Notes: generated by a model from the sequence alone, not told the origin. DNA of 64,000 bases from Methanobacterium_D sp040373355 (GCF_047495555.1 NZ_CP166866.1:1834001-1898000), one strand, 5' to 3'. Shown: positions 37,535 to 47,184, counted from the first letter of the stretch. Numbers and translations are program-made.

Positions 37535-39022
37535 TTAAATAACGTTATGTTTTTGAAGCAGCAGGAGTTCATCAGTATTTAATTTTTTACCATCTTTAAA
37601 TTTCTGATATATATCCATTGCGTGCTCTTTTTCCTTCTTATTCTTTTTATTAGATGCTTCACTTTCAAAGCCTCGTTTTTTAGACCTTACTTTATCTAAA
37701 CGCTTGTTGATTTTGCGTATTTGGCCTAAAGTATCTTTAACTTCTTCGTGCTTTTCGGATGCAGCATTTTTAATTTCAATGAATTTGTTATGGGCTTCAT
37801 CTGCCTTGGTTCTAATTCCATCTATTTTCTGGAAATATTCAAGCATTTTTTCATGGGTAGATTGAGCCTCATCTGAAAATTCAACAACTTTAAGATGATA
37901 TGATTCAGATAATTCTTTCAATTCAAGTGCTTCTTTTTTAACCTGTTCGTCTTCATTCATTTCTTGAAGCTGTTTAGATAAATCCTGTACTCTCTTAATG
38001 AGTTCATTTTCTTTCCTTATGTCAAGCACTTTTGTTTCAATGGTTTTATCAATTCTTTTTATCTCTTTTTCAATGTTAACAATGTCTCTTCTACCAGATT
38101 CCCATTCCATTGTTTTAAGCTTGTTATTGGTTTCATCCCTGAGCTTTTTGTATTTTTTAACTTCTTCGTTAGTTTTATCACGCTTATCTCTGTATTCAAT
38201 GGCCTTGCTTAAGTTTTCTTTTATGCTTGCATTCAGGTCGTCCCTTACCTGTCTTTGAGATCGAGCTTCTTCGTTTAGGTCATCACGTTCTTTTGTATGT
38301 TCGCTTAACTTACTTTCGTATTCCCTTTTTTGAGCAAGAAGTTCATCGAAGCTTAAGTTTGTTTCCTCTTTAGCAGCTTCTTTTTTAGTATCTACATCTA
38401 CTTCAAATAAAGGTAATAACTCTCGTAAATCCCTTTTTTCAATTATGACATCTGCAATATCTTTTACTACAGGTTTTGCATTGAAGGCAATTCCTAATTT
38501 GACCATTTCAATCATTGAAACGTCATTTGCACCGTCACCAACTGCTGCACATTCTTCTGCAGATATATTCTCCATTTTAATTATATCATTTAACACATCT
38601 GCTTTAGATCCACTTACAAGAGGTCCACTTACTTCTCCAGTTAAGGCACCATCTTCTTCATGTAATTTGTTGGAAAAGGTATAATCAAGGTCTAATTCAT
38701 CTTTCAGTCGATTGGTAATGACTTCAAAACTGCCACTTATGGTGGCTATTTTATATCCCCTCTTTTTAAGTTCAGCAATTGCTTCCTTGGCACCTTCCAT
38801 TAGAGGAATATCAAGGATAACATTTTTAATATCATCCACCGCTGTCCCCTTAAGTAAAGCTACTCTTTCTTTAAGGGAGGTTTCGAAATCAATTTCTCCT
38901 TCCATTGCTTTTTGTGTTATTTCTGCTATTTCGTTTTGAGTTCCTGTTATTTTGCCAATTTCGTCTATGGCTTCACCGTCTATTAAGACATTATCAAGAT
39001 CAAAGGCTATAAGTTTTATCAA
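37535..39022 (-). CDS. SerB-like HAD phosphatase fused to a long coiled-coil domain
   Basis: A 495-aa fusion. Residues 1-210 are a HAD phosphatase of the phosphoserine phosphatase type: nucleophile motif FDLDNVLID (D8, D10), TISGSFE (motif II), and GDGANDVSMIEMVKLGIAFNAKP (motif III/IV). Residues 220-475 are a highly charged coiled coil of the kind found as separate archaeal coiled-coil proteins. It ends in a short basic/helical tail. TTG start at 39022 after GGTGATC. If it is the serine pathway phosphatase, the coiled coil is an added function; this is not decided by sequence. Confidence 0.82.
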   Translation of the reverse strand: MIKLIAFDLDNVLIDGEAIDEIGKITGTQNEIAEITQKAMEGEIDFETSLKERVALLKGTAVDDIKNVILDIPLMEGAKEAIAELKKRGYKIATISGSFEVITNRLKDELDLDYTFSNKLHEEDGALTGEVSGPLVSGSKADVLNDIIKMENISAEECAAVGDGANDVSMIEMVKLGIAFNAKPVVKDIADVIIEKRDLRELLPLFEVDVDTKKEAAKEETNLSFDELLAQKREYESKLSEHTKERDDLNEEARSQRQVRDDLNASIKENLSKAIEYRDKRDKTNEEVKKYKKLRDETNNKLKTMEWESGRRDIVNIEKEIKRIDKTIETKVLDIRKENELIKRVQDLSKQLQEMNEDEQVKKEALELKELSESYHLKVVEFSDEAQSTHEKMLEYFQKIDGIRTKADEAHNKFIEIKNAASEKHEEVKDTLGQIRKINKRLDKVRSKKRGFESEASNKKNKKEKEHAMDIYQKFKDGKKLNTDELLLLQKHNVI

Positions 39023-39055
39023 AAGATCACCGATATTAAATTCAAATTGTTGGAT

Positions 39056-39601
39056 TTAAATTAAATCCAATTCACCCAATCTTTCTTTCGTTTTTTCAAC
39101 TCCGAGTTGGGCATCATCAAAGCTTTTTGCTCCGGTACAGACTACTTTTCCTGAACCAAAGAGTAATAATACTACTTTAGGGTCTTCGAGTCTGTATACT
39201 AGACCAGGGAATTGTTCTGGTTCGTATTCTGTATTTTCTAAATCAAGTGCTACTGCTTCTAGGTTAAGTGTTTTACCTAGATTTGCTGAAGCAACTATAT
39301 TTTGTATTTTTATTTCAAATTCTTTAGGTATATCTGTATCAAGATCCCTCATCTTGTCAACAGCTATATGGATTGCTTTTATTGAATCCTCAATGGATTT
39401 AGCTCCAGTGCATACTAGCTTACCGGATCCAAATATAAGAGCTGCTGTTTTAGGCTCCTTTAGCTTATATACAAGCCCTGGAAATTGCTCAAGGTTGTAT
39501 TCAACACCTTCAAGCGCAGGAGCGACTCTAGGGAGTTCAATTGATTTTCCAAGAGTTGCAGAAGCTACAATGTTTTCAACTTTTATTGGTACATCTGTCA
39601 A
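39056..39601 (-). CDS. tbp: TATA-box-binding protein
   Basis: General archaeal transcription factor, a pseudo-symmetric saddle made of two repeats. The 181-aa protein shows both: VENIVASATLGKSIELPRVAPALEGVEYNLEQFPGLVYKL and its repeat IQNIVASANLGKTLNLEAV...EPEQFPGLVYRL, each ending with a LxFGSGKxVCTGAKS motif. TTG start at 39601 with GGAGGA upstream. It precedes the SerB-coiled-coil gene by 33 bp and is probably co-transcribed with it. Confidence 0.96.
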   Translation of the reverse strand: MTDVPIKVENIVASATLGKSIELPRVAPALEGVEYNLEQFPGLVYKLKEPKTAALIFGSGKLVCTGAKSIEDSIKAIHIAVDKMRDLDTDIPKEFEIKIQNIVASANLGKTLNLEAVALDLENTEYEPEQFPGLVYRLEDPKVVLLLFGSGKVVCTGAKSFDDAQLGVEKTKERLGELDLI

Positions 39602-39863
39602 ACATATTCCTCCAAGTTTATTTATATAAAAATTGCTGAACGTTAAAAAATATCTCTAAATTAAGCAGTAGGTAGTCTCTTTGATAAAATCTTTCATATT
39701 TGAAAAAAATCATTTAAAATTTAGTCTAAAAATGATTACTGTTATTTCTGTTATTAATGTTTTTTTGTATATCCCACGGATTTTTTTCAACAATATTTAT
39801 AATAGATAAAATTTATTTATATATGTTTCTTAAAAAGTCACAATTTCAGCTAAAAGTGAAACC

Positions 39864-40253
39864 ATGATAAGCCCCAAAGTCTATCAAAAACAGATTGAGG
39901 ATCTTGGAATTGAAGGTAAAAAAATATTCCCTCAAAGTACCCATGATGCACATATTATTTTTGAAGAACTTAAATATATCGAAAAAGTTCTCGATCATAT
40001 AAGGTACAATATTCGAATGGATACTAGAGCTATTCGAAAAGAATATATAAAAAAGCTTAATGAAGTTGACCTGAATTCTTCTAAAAATAAAATTAAACAA
40101 AAAAGAAATCTAATTGAAGAAAGGGACTTAAAAATTTCCCAATATGAATCAATTATATATACTATTGACCATTATTTAAAACAGATAAAAGATGCAAAAT
40201 CATATGTTCTTAACTTTTCACAAAACCATCCCGGAAAGGATTCCTTAATTTAG
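39864..40253 (+). CDS. conserved coiled-coil protein of unknown function
   Basis: A 129-aa soluble protein, mostly helical and charged, with a SPKVYQKQIEDLGIEGKKIFPQSTHDAH start and a coiled-coil middle (about 45-110). No catalytic motif seen. Residues 60-105 are heptad-like and rich in Lys/Glu. Only a GTGA lies near the start at 39864. Divergent from tbp. Confidence 0.55.
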   Translation: MISPKVYQKQIEDLGIEGKKIFPQSTHDAHIIFEELKYIEKVLDHIRYNIRMDTRAIRKEYIKKLNEVDLNSSKNKIKQKRNLIEERDLKISQYESIIYTIDHYLKQIKDAKSYVLNFSQNHPGKDSLI

Positions 40254-40367
40254 GATTAAGTATTTTAAATTTAGTCTCTAGACAATAATTTTCTTTTTAT
40301 TTTACAAAATAATATAAAGAAAGAAAATAAATAATAATATCATATTAAATGTTTTAAAGGGGATTAG

Positions 40368-40919
40368 ATGATAGAAGTAGAAGTTAAAGCCCATGTTGAC
40401 AATTTTAAAGACATAACGTTGAAGTTAGATGAAATAGGTGCAAAAGAAACTAAAAGAGAGCATCAGATAGATACTTATTTTAATAATCCAACCTATAGAG
40501 ATTTTGCAAAAACAGATGAAGCTTTAAGAATAAGAAGAACAACTATTAATAATGATAAATCTAGGGTATTTATTACCTATAAAGGTGCTAAATTAGATGA
40601 AACCAGTAAAACACGAAAAGAATTAGAAATGAAGATAGCGGATCCTAATCTAATGAGCGGAATTTTAGAGAGTCTTGGATTTAAGCCTGCTGCAGATGTA
40701 GAAAAAGAAAGGACTACTTATATGTTCAATGATTTTATAATATCACTGGATAATGTATTAAAAGTTGGAAAATTTGTTGAAATAGAAAAAGACATGAAAG
40801 AAGGCGAGAATTTCGATAACACCCTTGATGAAATATTTAAAATCTACAAAAAATTAGGTATCGAAAGTGGATTTGAAAGAAGATCATATTTAGAGCTAAT
40901 GGGTATTTACAAAGATTAG
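40368..40919 (+). CDS. cyaB: CYTH-domain protein, class IV adenylate cyclase-like
   Basis: A 183-aa CYTH (CyaB/thiamine triphosphatase) protein: the signature IEVEVKAHV (residues 2-10), RIRRTTI, FITYKGAK, RKELEMKI and FVEIEKD strands that line the triphosphate tunnel. Members hydrolyse inorganic or nucleoside triphosphates, or cyclise ATP; archaeal ones are mostly unassigned. AAGGGGAT precedes the ATG. It stands alone. Confidence 0.85.
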   Translation: MIEVEVKAHVDNFKDITLKLDEIGAKETKREHQIDTYFNNPTYRDFAKTDEALRIRRTTINNDKSRVFITYKGAKLDETSKTRKELEMKIADPNLMSGILESLGFKPAADVEKERTTYMFNDFIISLDNVLKVGKFVEIEKDMKEGENFDNTLDEIFKIYKKLGIESGFERRSYLELMGIYKD

Positions 40920-40993
40920 AGTTTTTCATAATATATAGATTTAAGTGCTAAATTTTATAATATTAAATAAACATAACTAAAAGTTAATCTTTA

Positions 40994-41014
40994 TTCAATC
41001 ATTTGATTATTGAA
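40994..41014 (+). terminator. possible hairpin after the CYTH gene
   Basis: TTCAAT / ATTGAA stem extended to AT pairs around a single mismatch, 75 bp after the stop. AT-rich and weak. Confidence 0.3.
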
Positions 41015-41216
41015 TGATAATTTGTTTATTAAATTCAGTTTAAAACATTATTTCAATCAAAATTAAGTCTCCATTTGACCTTTTAAATTAAAGTAACCTA
41101 AACAAGAGTTTATATAATTAAAAAACCAATAGTACCTAAAGTTAAAAATCAAATATAAATTATTTAATGGAATTAATTCTAATATAAATTCAAGAAAATA
41201 TAAAGGTGGGAAAGAT

Positions 41217-42392
41217 TTGGAGTATTTTGTAAGCCCTTTTAATAATTCAGTGGATTTAAAGTTTCCTAAAGATATAACTATATATGATACAACCATGAGG
41301 GACGGGGAACAAACTCCAGGCGTATGTCTAAGGACACCAGAAAAATTAAAAATTGCAAGAAAGCTTGATGAACTTGGAATACATCAAATAGAAGCTGGGT
41401 TTCCTATAGTTTCGGCTGAAGAAAAAAATTCAGTTAAAGCTATTGTAAATGAAGATTTAAATGCAGATATAATTGTTTTATCAAGGACAAAAAAAGAAGA
41501 TATTGAAACAGCACTAGACTGTGATGTAGATGGTATAATAACATTTATGGCAACTTCAGATCTTCACCTTAAGCATAAATTAAAAATGACTCAGGAAGAG
41601 GCTCTTAACATCTGTATGAAATCAATTGAATTTGCTAAAGATCATGGTATTTTTGTTGCTTTTTCAGCAGAAGACGCTACAAGAACCGACATAGAATTCC
41701 TAAAAAGAATTTATAAAAAAGCAGAAGAATATGGAGTAGATAGAGTACATATAGCTGATACCGTAGGCGCAATTAGCCCTCAAGGAGCAGACTATATGGT
41801 AAGAGAGTTAAGAAAAGATATTAATACAGGTATCGCAATGCACTGCCACAATGACTTTGGAATGGCCCTATCAAACTCAATTTCTGGACTTCTTGCAGGA
41901 GCTACCGCAGTATCAACCACAGTAAATGGAATAGGTGAGCGAGCAGGAAATGCATCGCTTGAAGAACTTGTTATGGCTTTAAAAATAATATACAATCTTG
42001 ATTTAGGATTTAATATTAAACACTTTTATAAACTTTCAAAGTTAGTAGAAGAACTTACTAACGTCAAAATTCCTGAAAATAAACCAATTGTAGGAAGGAA
42101 TGTATTTAGACACGAATCAGGAATTCACGTAGACGCTGTAATTGAAGAACCACTCACTTATGAACCTTTCCTACCTGAAATGATTGGTCACCATAGGCGA
42201 ATAGTTCTTGGAAAGCATTCTGGATGCAGAGCAGTAAAAGCAAAGCTTACTGAATGTGGAATAGACGTTACAAATGAGGAATTGTGTAAAATTGTTGAAC
42301 AGGTAAAAAGAAGCAGAGAGAAAGGCAAATACATAAACGACGAACTGTTTAATAGAATAGTTCAATCAGTACGCGCACCTGCTGATATGTAA
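41217..42392 (+). CDS. aksA: homocitrate synthase AksA
   Basis: Condenses 2-oxoglutarate and acetyl-CoA to homocitrate, first of the rounds of chain extension that give 2-oxosuberate for coenzyme B (7-mercaptoheptanoylthreonine phosphate). The 391-aa HMGL-like TIM barrel has TTMRDGEQTPGVC, IAMHCHNDFGMA, VNGIGERAGNASLEEL and HESGIHVDAV motifs. It starts with a TTG after GGTGGG. The downstream aksD gene and the absence of a leuA-type regulatory domain support the AksA assignment over isopropylmalate synthase. Confidence 0.88.
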   Translation: MEYFVSPFNNSVDLKFPKDITIYDTTMRDGEQTPGVCLRTPEKLKIARKLDELGIHQIEAGFPIVSAEEKNSVKAIVNEDLNADIIVLSRTKKEDIETALDCDVDGIITFMATSDLHLKHKLKMTQEEALNICMKSIEFAKDHGIFVAFSAEDATRTDIEFLKRIYKKAEEYGVDRVHIADTVGAISPQGADYMVRELRKDINTGIAMHCHNDFGMALSNSISGLLAGATAVSTTVNGIGERAGNASLEELVMALKIIYNLDLGFNIKHFYKLSKLVEELTNVKIPENKPIVGRNVFRHESGIHVDAVIEEPLTYEPFLPEMIGHHRRIVLGKHSGCRAVKAKLTECGIDVTNEELCKIVEQVKRSREKGKYINDELFNRIVQSVRAPADM

Positions 42393-42439
42393 CTAATTTT
42401 AGATAGATAATTAATATACAATTTTTAGAGGTTTTACTA

Positions 42440-43687
42440 ATGAATATCACTGAAAAAATACTTTCAAGAGCTTCAGGGAAAAATGAAGTTCATCCTGGAG
42501 AAATCATCGAATCTAACATTGATCTAGCAATGACACACGACGGGACTTCACCACCTACCATAAAAACCTTTAATAAAATTGCAGATAAAGTATGGGATCC
42601 TGAAAAAATCGTTATTGTTTTTGATCATAATATTCCTGCAAATAATATTGGTTCTGCAGAATTTCAAAAGGTTACAAGAAAATTTGCAAAAGAACAGGGC
42701 ATTAAAAACATTTATGCACACGGTGAAGGAATATGTCATCAGGTACTTCCTGAAAAGGGCTATGTTAAACCGGGAAGTGTTATAGTTGGTGCTGACTCAC
42801 ATACATGTACATATGGAGCATTTGGAGCCTTTGCAACAGGTATGGGTGCAACAGACATGGGAATGGTTTATGCAACTGGTAAAACATGGTTTATGGTCCC
42901 TGAAACCTTAAAAATTAATGTAAATGGTAACCTAGAAAAATATGTAACAGCTAAAGATATAATATTAAATGTGGCTGGAGAAATAGGTTCTGCAGGCGCG
43001 ACTTACAAGGCTTTAGAGTTCCATGGCGAAACCATTGATTCAATGGACGTTTCAGGTAGATTGACAATTTGTAACATGGCCATTGAACTTGGAGCTAAAA
43101 ATGGTATAATGGAACCTAATAAAAACACTCTTGAATATCTGAAAGAGAGAAATGTTACTGATTTTGAGATTGTTAAATCAGATAAAGATGCTGATTACCA
43201 GAAAAAATACCATTTTGATGTTACAGGCATGGAACCTCAAATTTCATGCCCTCACAATGTGGATAATGTTGTAGGAATTTCAAAAATTGAAGGTAAAGGA
43301 ATAGATCAAGCAGTTATTGGATCGTGTACTAACGGAAGGCTTGAAGATTTAAGAATTGCAGCAGAAGTTTTAAAAGGTAAGCGAGTACATGACGATGTTA
43401 GATTAATTATAGTTCCTGCATCAGCACAAATATATTCAGATGCTATGAAAGAAGGAATTATGGACATATTTATAGATGCAGGTGCCATTGTATGTAATCC
43501 TGGATGTGGACCATGTCTTGGAGGCCATATGGGCGTTTTAGGAGCTGAAGAGGTTTGTATAGCCACAACAAACAGGAATTTTGTCGGGAGAATGGGAGAT
43601 CCAGAATCATTTTTATACCTTGCAAATCCTGCAGTTGCTGCCTATTCTGCTATTTTAGGAGAAATAGGAAATCCACAACAACATTAG
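42440..43687 (+). CDS. aksD: homoaconitase / 3-isopropylmalate dehydratase-type large subunit
   Basis: Large subunit of a two-subunit aconitase-family dehydratase, 415 aa. The [4Fe-4S] ligands are visible in VIGSCTNGRLEDL and NPGCGPCLGGHMG; the DSHTCTYGAFGAFATGMGATD region is typical. Behind aksA by 47 bp, so it most likely is AksD, the homoaconitase of coenzyme B chain extension; the alternative is LeuC. The small subunit is not adjacent. GAGGT precedes the ATG. Confidence 0.87.
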   Translation: MNITEKILSRASGKNEVHPGEIIESNIDLAMTHDGTSPPTIKTFNKIADKVWDPEKIVIVFDHNIPANNIGSAEFQKVTRKFAKEQGIKNIYAHGEGICHQVLPEKGYVKPGSVIVGADSHTCTYGAFGAFATGMGATDMGMVYATGKTWFMVPETLKINVNGNLEKYVTAKDIILNVAGEIGSAGATYKALEFHGETIDSMDVSGRLTICNMAIELGAKNGIMEPNKNTLEYLKERNVTDFEIVKSDKDADYQKKYHFDVTGMEPQISCPHNVDNVVGISKIEGKGIDQAVIGSCTNGRLEDLRIAAEVLKGKRVHDDVRLIIVPASAQIYSDAMKEGIMDIFIDAGAIVCNPGCGPCLGGHMGVLGAEEVCIATTNRNFVGRMGDPESFLYLANPAVAAYSAILGEIGNPQQH

Positions 43688-43700
43688 CTTAAAAATCACA

Positions 43701-44246
43701 ATGACTCAAATTATTAATATAATGGAAAAAATAAATGAACTGGAGAAGGACACTGGATATCTTTCAAGTGCTCAAAAAATACTTCTTGCAACTGATGGCT
43801 CAGTAACAACTATACTAGATGTATTAAAGGGACATATTGATGTAAATACACTTATTCAAGAATTTAGAGACTCAGATGAGGAATCTGCAAGAGATTTAGG
43901 TATTGAAAAAGGAGATACCGTTAATTATAGAGCAGTGATTATGAGTCATAATCCAGAAGAACCTCTTATTCATGCTATATCATTAACACCCATTAAAAGA
44001 TTGGATAATAATTTCAAAGAAGATCTATTGAAGGCAGATATTCCAATCGGACGTATTTTAAAGAAATATAATATTGAATCAAGAAGAGAAGTAACTCATA
44101 TTGGTGCTGAAAAACCAAATGAAGAGCTTAAAGAAATATTTAAAACTGATTCAATGATGCTTACACGAACATATAACATTATTTACAAGGATGATGTCTT
44201 AATTAGAATAAAAGAAACATTTCCATGTACCCTATTTAAAGAATAA
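43701..44246 (+). CDS. chorismate pyruvate-lyase-like family protein (DUF98)
   Basis: A 181-aa protein similar to archaeal DUF98/UbiC-like proteins: KILLATDGSVTTILDVLKG near residue 25, DTVNYRAVIM in the middle, PIGRILKKYNIESRREV, and a terminal MLTRTYNIIYKDDVLIRIKETFP. Chorismate lyases release 4-hydroxybenzoate and pyruvate; in methanogens the role is open. The start may be the ATG at 43701 or 43722; no clear ribosome site. It follows aksD by 13 bp. Confidence 0.72.
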   Translation: MTQIINIMEKINELEKDTGYLSSAQKILLATDGSVTTILDVLKGHIDVNTLIQEFRDSDEESARDLGIEKGDTVNYRAVIMSHNPEEPLIHAISLTPIKRLDNNFKEDLLKADIPIGRILKKYNIESRREVTHIGAEKPNEELKEIFKTDSMMLTRTYNIIYKDDVLIRIKETFPCTLFKE

Positions 44247-44316
44247 GTGCATATAACTATTAAAGATTAAGTTTTCTTGGTTTATATAGAATTTAATTTT
44301 TATAACAGGTGATATA

Positions 44317-45306
44317 GTGGGATTGAAGTTTAGGGATATTACATCTTCTCATGAAGTTAAATTGAATGAATTTAAGGGTAAAGTAATAGCACTAGACGCT
44401 GCAAATACAATTTACCAATTTCTAACAGGGATACGACAAATGGACGGTACTCCATTAATGGATCAAAATGGAAATATCACGTCTCACTTCAGTGGTATCC
44501 TATATAGAACCTCTTCGCTTGTTGATAAGGGAATAAAACCCGTTTATGTGTTTGATGGGAAGCCACATATCCTAAAAAAGAATACACAAGATGGAAGGCG
44601 TCAAATAAGGGAAGAAGCCGAAATTCAATGGAAAAAAGCAATTGATGAAGGAAGAGTCGAGGATGCAAGGAAATTTGCAGTCAGATCTTCCAGAATGTCT
44701 GCAGGAATAATTGAGGGATCTAAAACACTTCTTGAATTAATGGGAATTCCTTATATTCAAGCAATATCTGAAGGAGAAGCGCAGGCATCATATATTGTTG
44801 AGAAAGGAGATGCATACTGTGTTGCATCACAAGATTATGACTGTCTTTTATTTGGTGCGCCTAGAATGCTTAAAAACATAGCAGTTAGAGGTCCTAGGTC
44901 AAGATTAGAAATAATTAAACTTGATGAAGTTTTAGAACAAAACGAATTGACACGTGAACAACTTGTTGATGTCGCAATTCTTGTTGGAACTGATTTTAAT
45001 GAAGGAATAAAAGGTATAGGGGCTAAAAAAGGTAGAAACTTGGTTAAAAAACACGGCGATGTTTTCAGTGTTTTAAAATACCTTAAAATTGAGATGGATA
45101 TTGATCCACAAGAAGTTAGAGATATCTTTTTAGAACATGATTTCATTGATGATTATGACATTAAATGGAACAAACCAGATAGAGATGGAGTTATAGACTT
45201 TTTATGCAACAAACATGATTTTTCAGTGGATCGTGTTGCTGGGGCACTTGATAAATTAAAGAAGTTAAATCCTGAACAAAAAAGTTTAGAGCAATGGTTT
45301 GGATAA
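44317..45306 (+). CDS. fen: flap endonuclease 1
   Basis: Structure-specific 5' flap nuclease for Okazaki maturation and repair. The 329-aa protein has the N-terminal nuclease domain (GKVIALDAANTIYQFL with D29 region, FDGKP), the internal EAEAQ-like EGEAQASYI and ASQDYDCLLFG acid residues, and the helix-hairpin GTDFNEGIKGIGAKKG. The C-terminus ends QKSLEQWFG, a canonical PCNA-interacting box (QxxLxxWF). GTG start at 44317 with GGTGAT before it. Confidence 0.96.
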   Translation: MGLKFRDITSSHEVKLNEFKGKVIALDAANTIYQFLTGIRQMDGTPLMDQNGNITSHFSGILYRTSSLVDKGIKPVYVFDGKPHILKKNTQDGRRQIREEAEIQWKKAIDEGRVEDARKFAVRSSRMSAGIIEGSKTLLELMGIPYIQAISEGEAQASYIVEKGDAYCVASQDYDCLLFGAPRMLKNIAVRGPRSRLEIIKLDEVLEQNELTREQLVDVAILVGTDFNEGIKGIGAKKGRNLVKKHGDVFSVLKYLKIEMDIDPQEVRDIFLEHDFIDDYDIKWNKPDRDGVIDFLCNKHDFSVDRVAGALDKLKKLNPEQKSLEQWFG

Positions 45307-45597
45307 TTGTCAAAAAATAAAATTTTTTGGTAAAATATATCCCTAATTATCTTTTTTTTGTAAAAAAGCTTTTTAAATATATGTAGTTGAGTTAAATCTT
45401 TTTATAGTAAGTTAAATTTGATTTTAAATTATTAAATCTATTAGTTATACTTTTGAATACTTTTTAAATCTCATTTTAGGATTAATATTATTTTAGAAAA
45501 TATTATTACAATTAATAACAGATCAATATATTGAATTTTCAATAGTATGCCATTTAGTAAATTTGAGATAAGTGATTAATTTAGAGGGGGTAATAAT
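45307..45597. other. AT-rich intergenic region after fen
   Basis: About 290 bp. It begins with a perfect 8-bp inverted repeat CAAAAAAT-N3-ATTTTTTG at 45311-45329, likely the fen terminator, and a T8 run near 45352. No gene is recognised. Confidence 0.45.
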
Positions 45598-45945
45598 ATG
45601 GTAGATGTAATTAAAAGAAATGGAAAGATAGAACAATTTAGAGAAGAAAAAATAAGAATTTCTATCCAGTCAGCAGTTAGAGATGCAGGATACGACATAC
45701 AGGAAAAACAAAATTTAATAGATAATACTGTAGATGATGTAGCTGAAAATGTAAGGAATGTAAAACATATAGAAGCTAAAAAAATTAGAGATTTAATATT
45801 AAATGATATAGAAGAAGATCAAAAACCCGGTTCATCAGATATTGCAGCAGCATGGAGAAATTATGAAGAAAAAGAGGGAATTGAATATAAAGAAGAAACT
45901 GGAGATAGACAGCAAATATTAGATAGTTTTAAAAGAAAGCAATAG
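45598..45945 (+). CDS. stand-alone ATP-cone domain protein
   Basis: A 115-aa protein whose first 90 residues match an ATP-cone: VIKRNGKIEQFREEKIRISIQSAVRDAG and VDDVAENVRNVKHIEAKKIRDLIL, then a charged tail. ATP-cones are nucleotide-sensing regulatory domains of ribonucleotide reductases and NrdR; here there is no catalytic or zinc-finger partner. AGAGGGGGT precedes the ATG at 45598. It may regulate another protein in trans. Confidence 0.75.
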   Translation: MVDVIKRNGKIEQFREEKIRISIQSAVRDAGYDIQEKQNLIDNTVDDVAENVRNVKHIEAKKIRDLILNDIEEDQKPGSSDIAAAWRNYEEKEGIEYKEETGDRQQILDSFKRKQ

Positions 45946-46037
45946 ATAGAAACATTAGGTCCAACGATATAATTCACTTTTCAGAATGTAAAAGATTCTC
46001 TAAAGAAATAATAATATTTATAATCTATATAAAAATA

Positions 46038-46784
46038 TTATTCCAAATATTTTTTAAAATTGCTAAACATTACAAGCAAGTTATATCCTTTTTCGGTAAT
46101 CATGTAGTCACCACGCTCATGCCTCTGCAGTATAAGGTCATTTTCAAGCAGTTTTTGAATATGGAACAGTAAATTACCACCGCGAAGTCCTGTTAATTCC
46201 GAAAGAGCAGTGAAAGTCTTGGTCTCTGAAGCCATAGATTTAAGAATTTGAAGTCTCTGTTTATTGGATACGGGTTCAAGTACACTTTTAACCATAATTT
46301 CTTCAGGAATAGATGATATTTCACTTTTATTTTCATTATTTTCATATATTTGTAGAGAACTAATCAGGCTTACCTGCTTATTAAAGAGTGAATCTACTTC
46401 AGAAAAACAAATATCACACTTATCAAAGGGAGCACTTTTTCTTATCTCATCTAATTCAGCTCTTTTTGATCCTATAATCTCTTTTGAAACACTATCTTGT
46501 TTTATAAGTTTTGCATTGTCTTCTAAAAACTCAGTAAATCTTACTTTACAGGTATCTCTCATCTGACAGGGATCTACCATTGTATTCTCTAGACTATTTT
46601 CTATATCATCTGTAACATATCCAGAGATAGAATTTAAAATATCCTTTTTTAAATTAGCTAACATTAAATCAAGATATTCCTGATTAGATTTTTCCATTAA
46701 ACGTTTAATATCTTGATGCATTGCCTCTAATTTTGTCCTAGTATCATAGATTTCTGAATTTTTCATTTTATCGACATTTTCCAT
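46038..46784 (-). CDS. winged-helix transcriptional regulator with N-terminal Cys pairs
   Basis: A 248-aa protein. The C-terminal 75 residues form an ArsR-like winged helix: SNKQRLQILKSMASETKTFTALSELTGLRGGNLLFHIQKLLENDLI. The N-terminal part is helical with four cysteines, CQMRDTC (about 73-79) and CDIC (123-126), which could bind a metal or cluster or report redox. No ribosome site is seen at the ATG 46784. It may control the neighbouring ATP-cone or MTH865 genes; that is a guess from position. Confidence 0.75.
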   Translation of the reverse strand: MENVDKMKNSEIYDTRTKLEAMHQDIKRLMEKSNQEYLDLMLANLKKDILNSISGYVTDDIENSLENTMVDPCQMRDTCKVRFTEFLEDNAKLIKQDSVSKEIIGSKRAELDEIRKSAPFDKCDICFSEVDSLFNKQVSLISSLQIYENNENKSEISSIPEEIMVKSVLEPVSNKQRLQILKSMASETKTFTALSELTGLRGGNLLFHIQKLLENDLILQRHERGDYMITEKGYNLLVMFSNFKKYLE

Positions 46785-46864
46785 TATATTATCTTATTGA
46801 TCTAAGCCATAATAAAGGTTTCTTTCTTAACTTTTTAAGTCATATTTGTGTATAAAAATATACC

Positions 46865-46896
46865 TAGTATATTTTACTGACGGTTTAGTATATATT
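46865..46896 (+). promoter_or_regulatory. repeated TATA-like element upstream of the MTH865 gene
   Basis: TAGTATATTTT at 46865 and TAGTATATATT at 46886. The second is a good TATA box for the ATG at 46945 (leader about 30 nt). The duplicate could be an alternative promoter or a binding site. Confidence 0.45.
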
Positions 46897-46944
46897 TCTA
46901 ATTTAGCAATAGTTAATCTACTGAATAATTAGGAGGATAAATAA

Positions 46945-47184
46945 ATGAGTGTAAAAGAAGATATAAGAAGTCAAATAGTTGGAGCACTTGCAGGAGCTAA
47001 CTTTCCAATAAATACACCTGAAGAACTTTTTGCAGCACTTCCAGATGGTCCAGATACAACCTGTAAATCTGGTGATGTAGAATTAAAAGCATCTGATGCA
47101 GGACAGGTACTTACAGCTGAGGATTTTCCATTTAAAAGTTCTGAAGAAGTTGCAGATACTATAGTAAATAGAGCAGGATTATAA
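46945..47184 (+). CDS. MTH865 family protein
   Basis: A 79-aa acidic protein of the MTH865 family, an EF-hand-like helical fold known from a Methanothermobacter structure. Recognised by SVKEDIRSQIVGALAGANFPINTPEELFAALPDG and LTAEDFPFKSSEEVADTIV. Function unknown. AGGAGGAT precedes the ATG; high-quality promoter upstream suggests strong expression. Confidence 0.87.
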   Translation: MSVKEDIRSQIVGALAGANFPINTPEELFAALPDGPDTTCKSGDVELKASDAGQVLTAEDFPFKSSEEVADTIVNRAGL

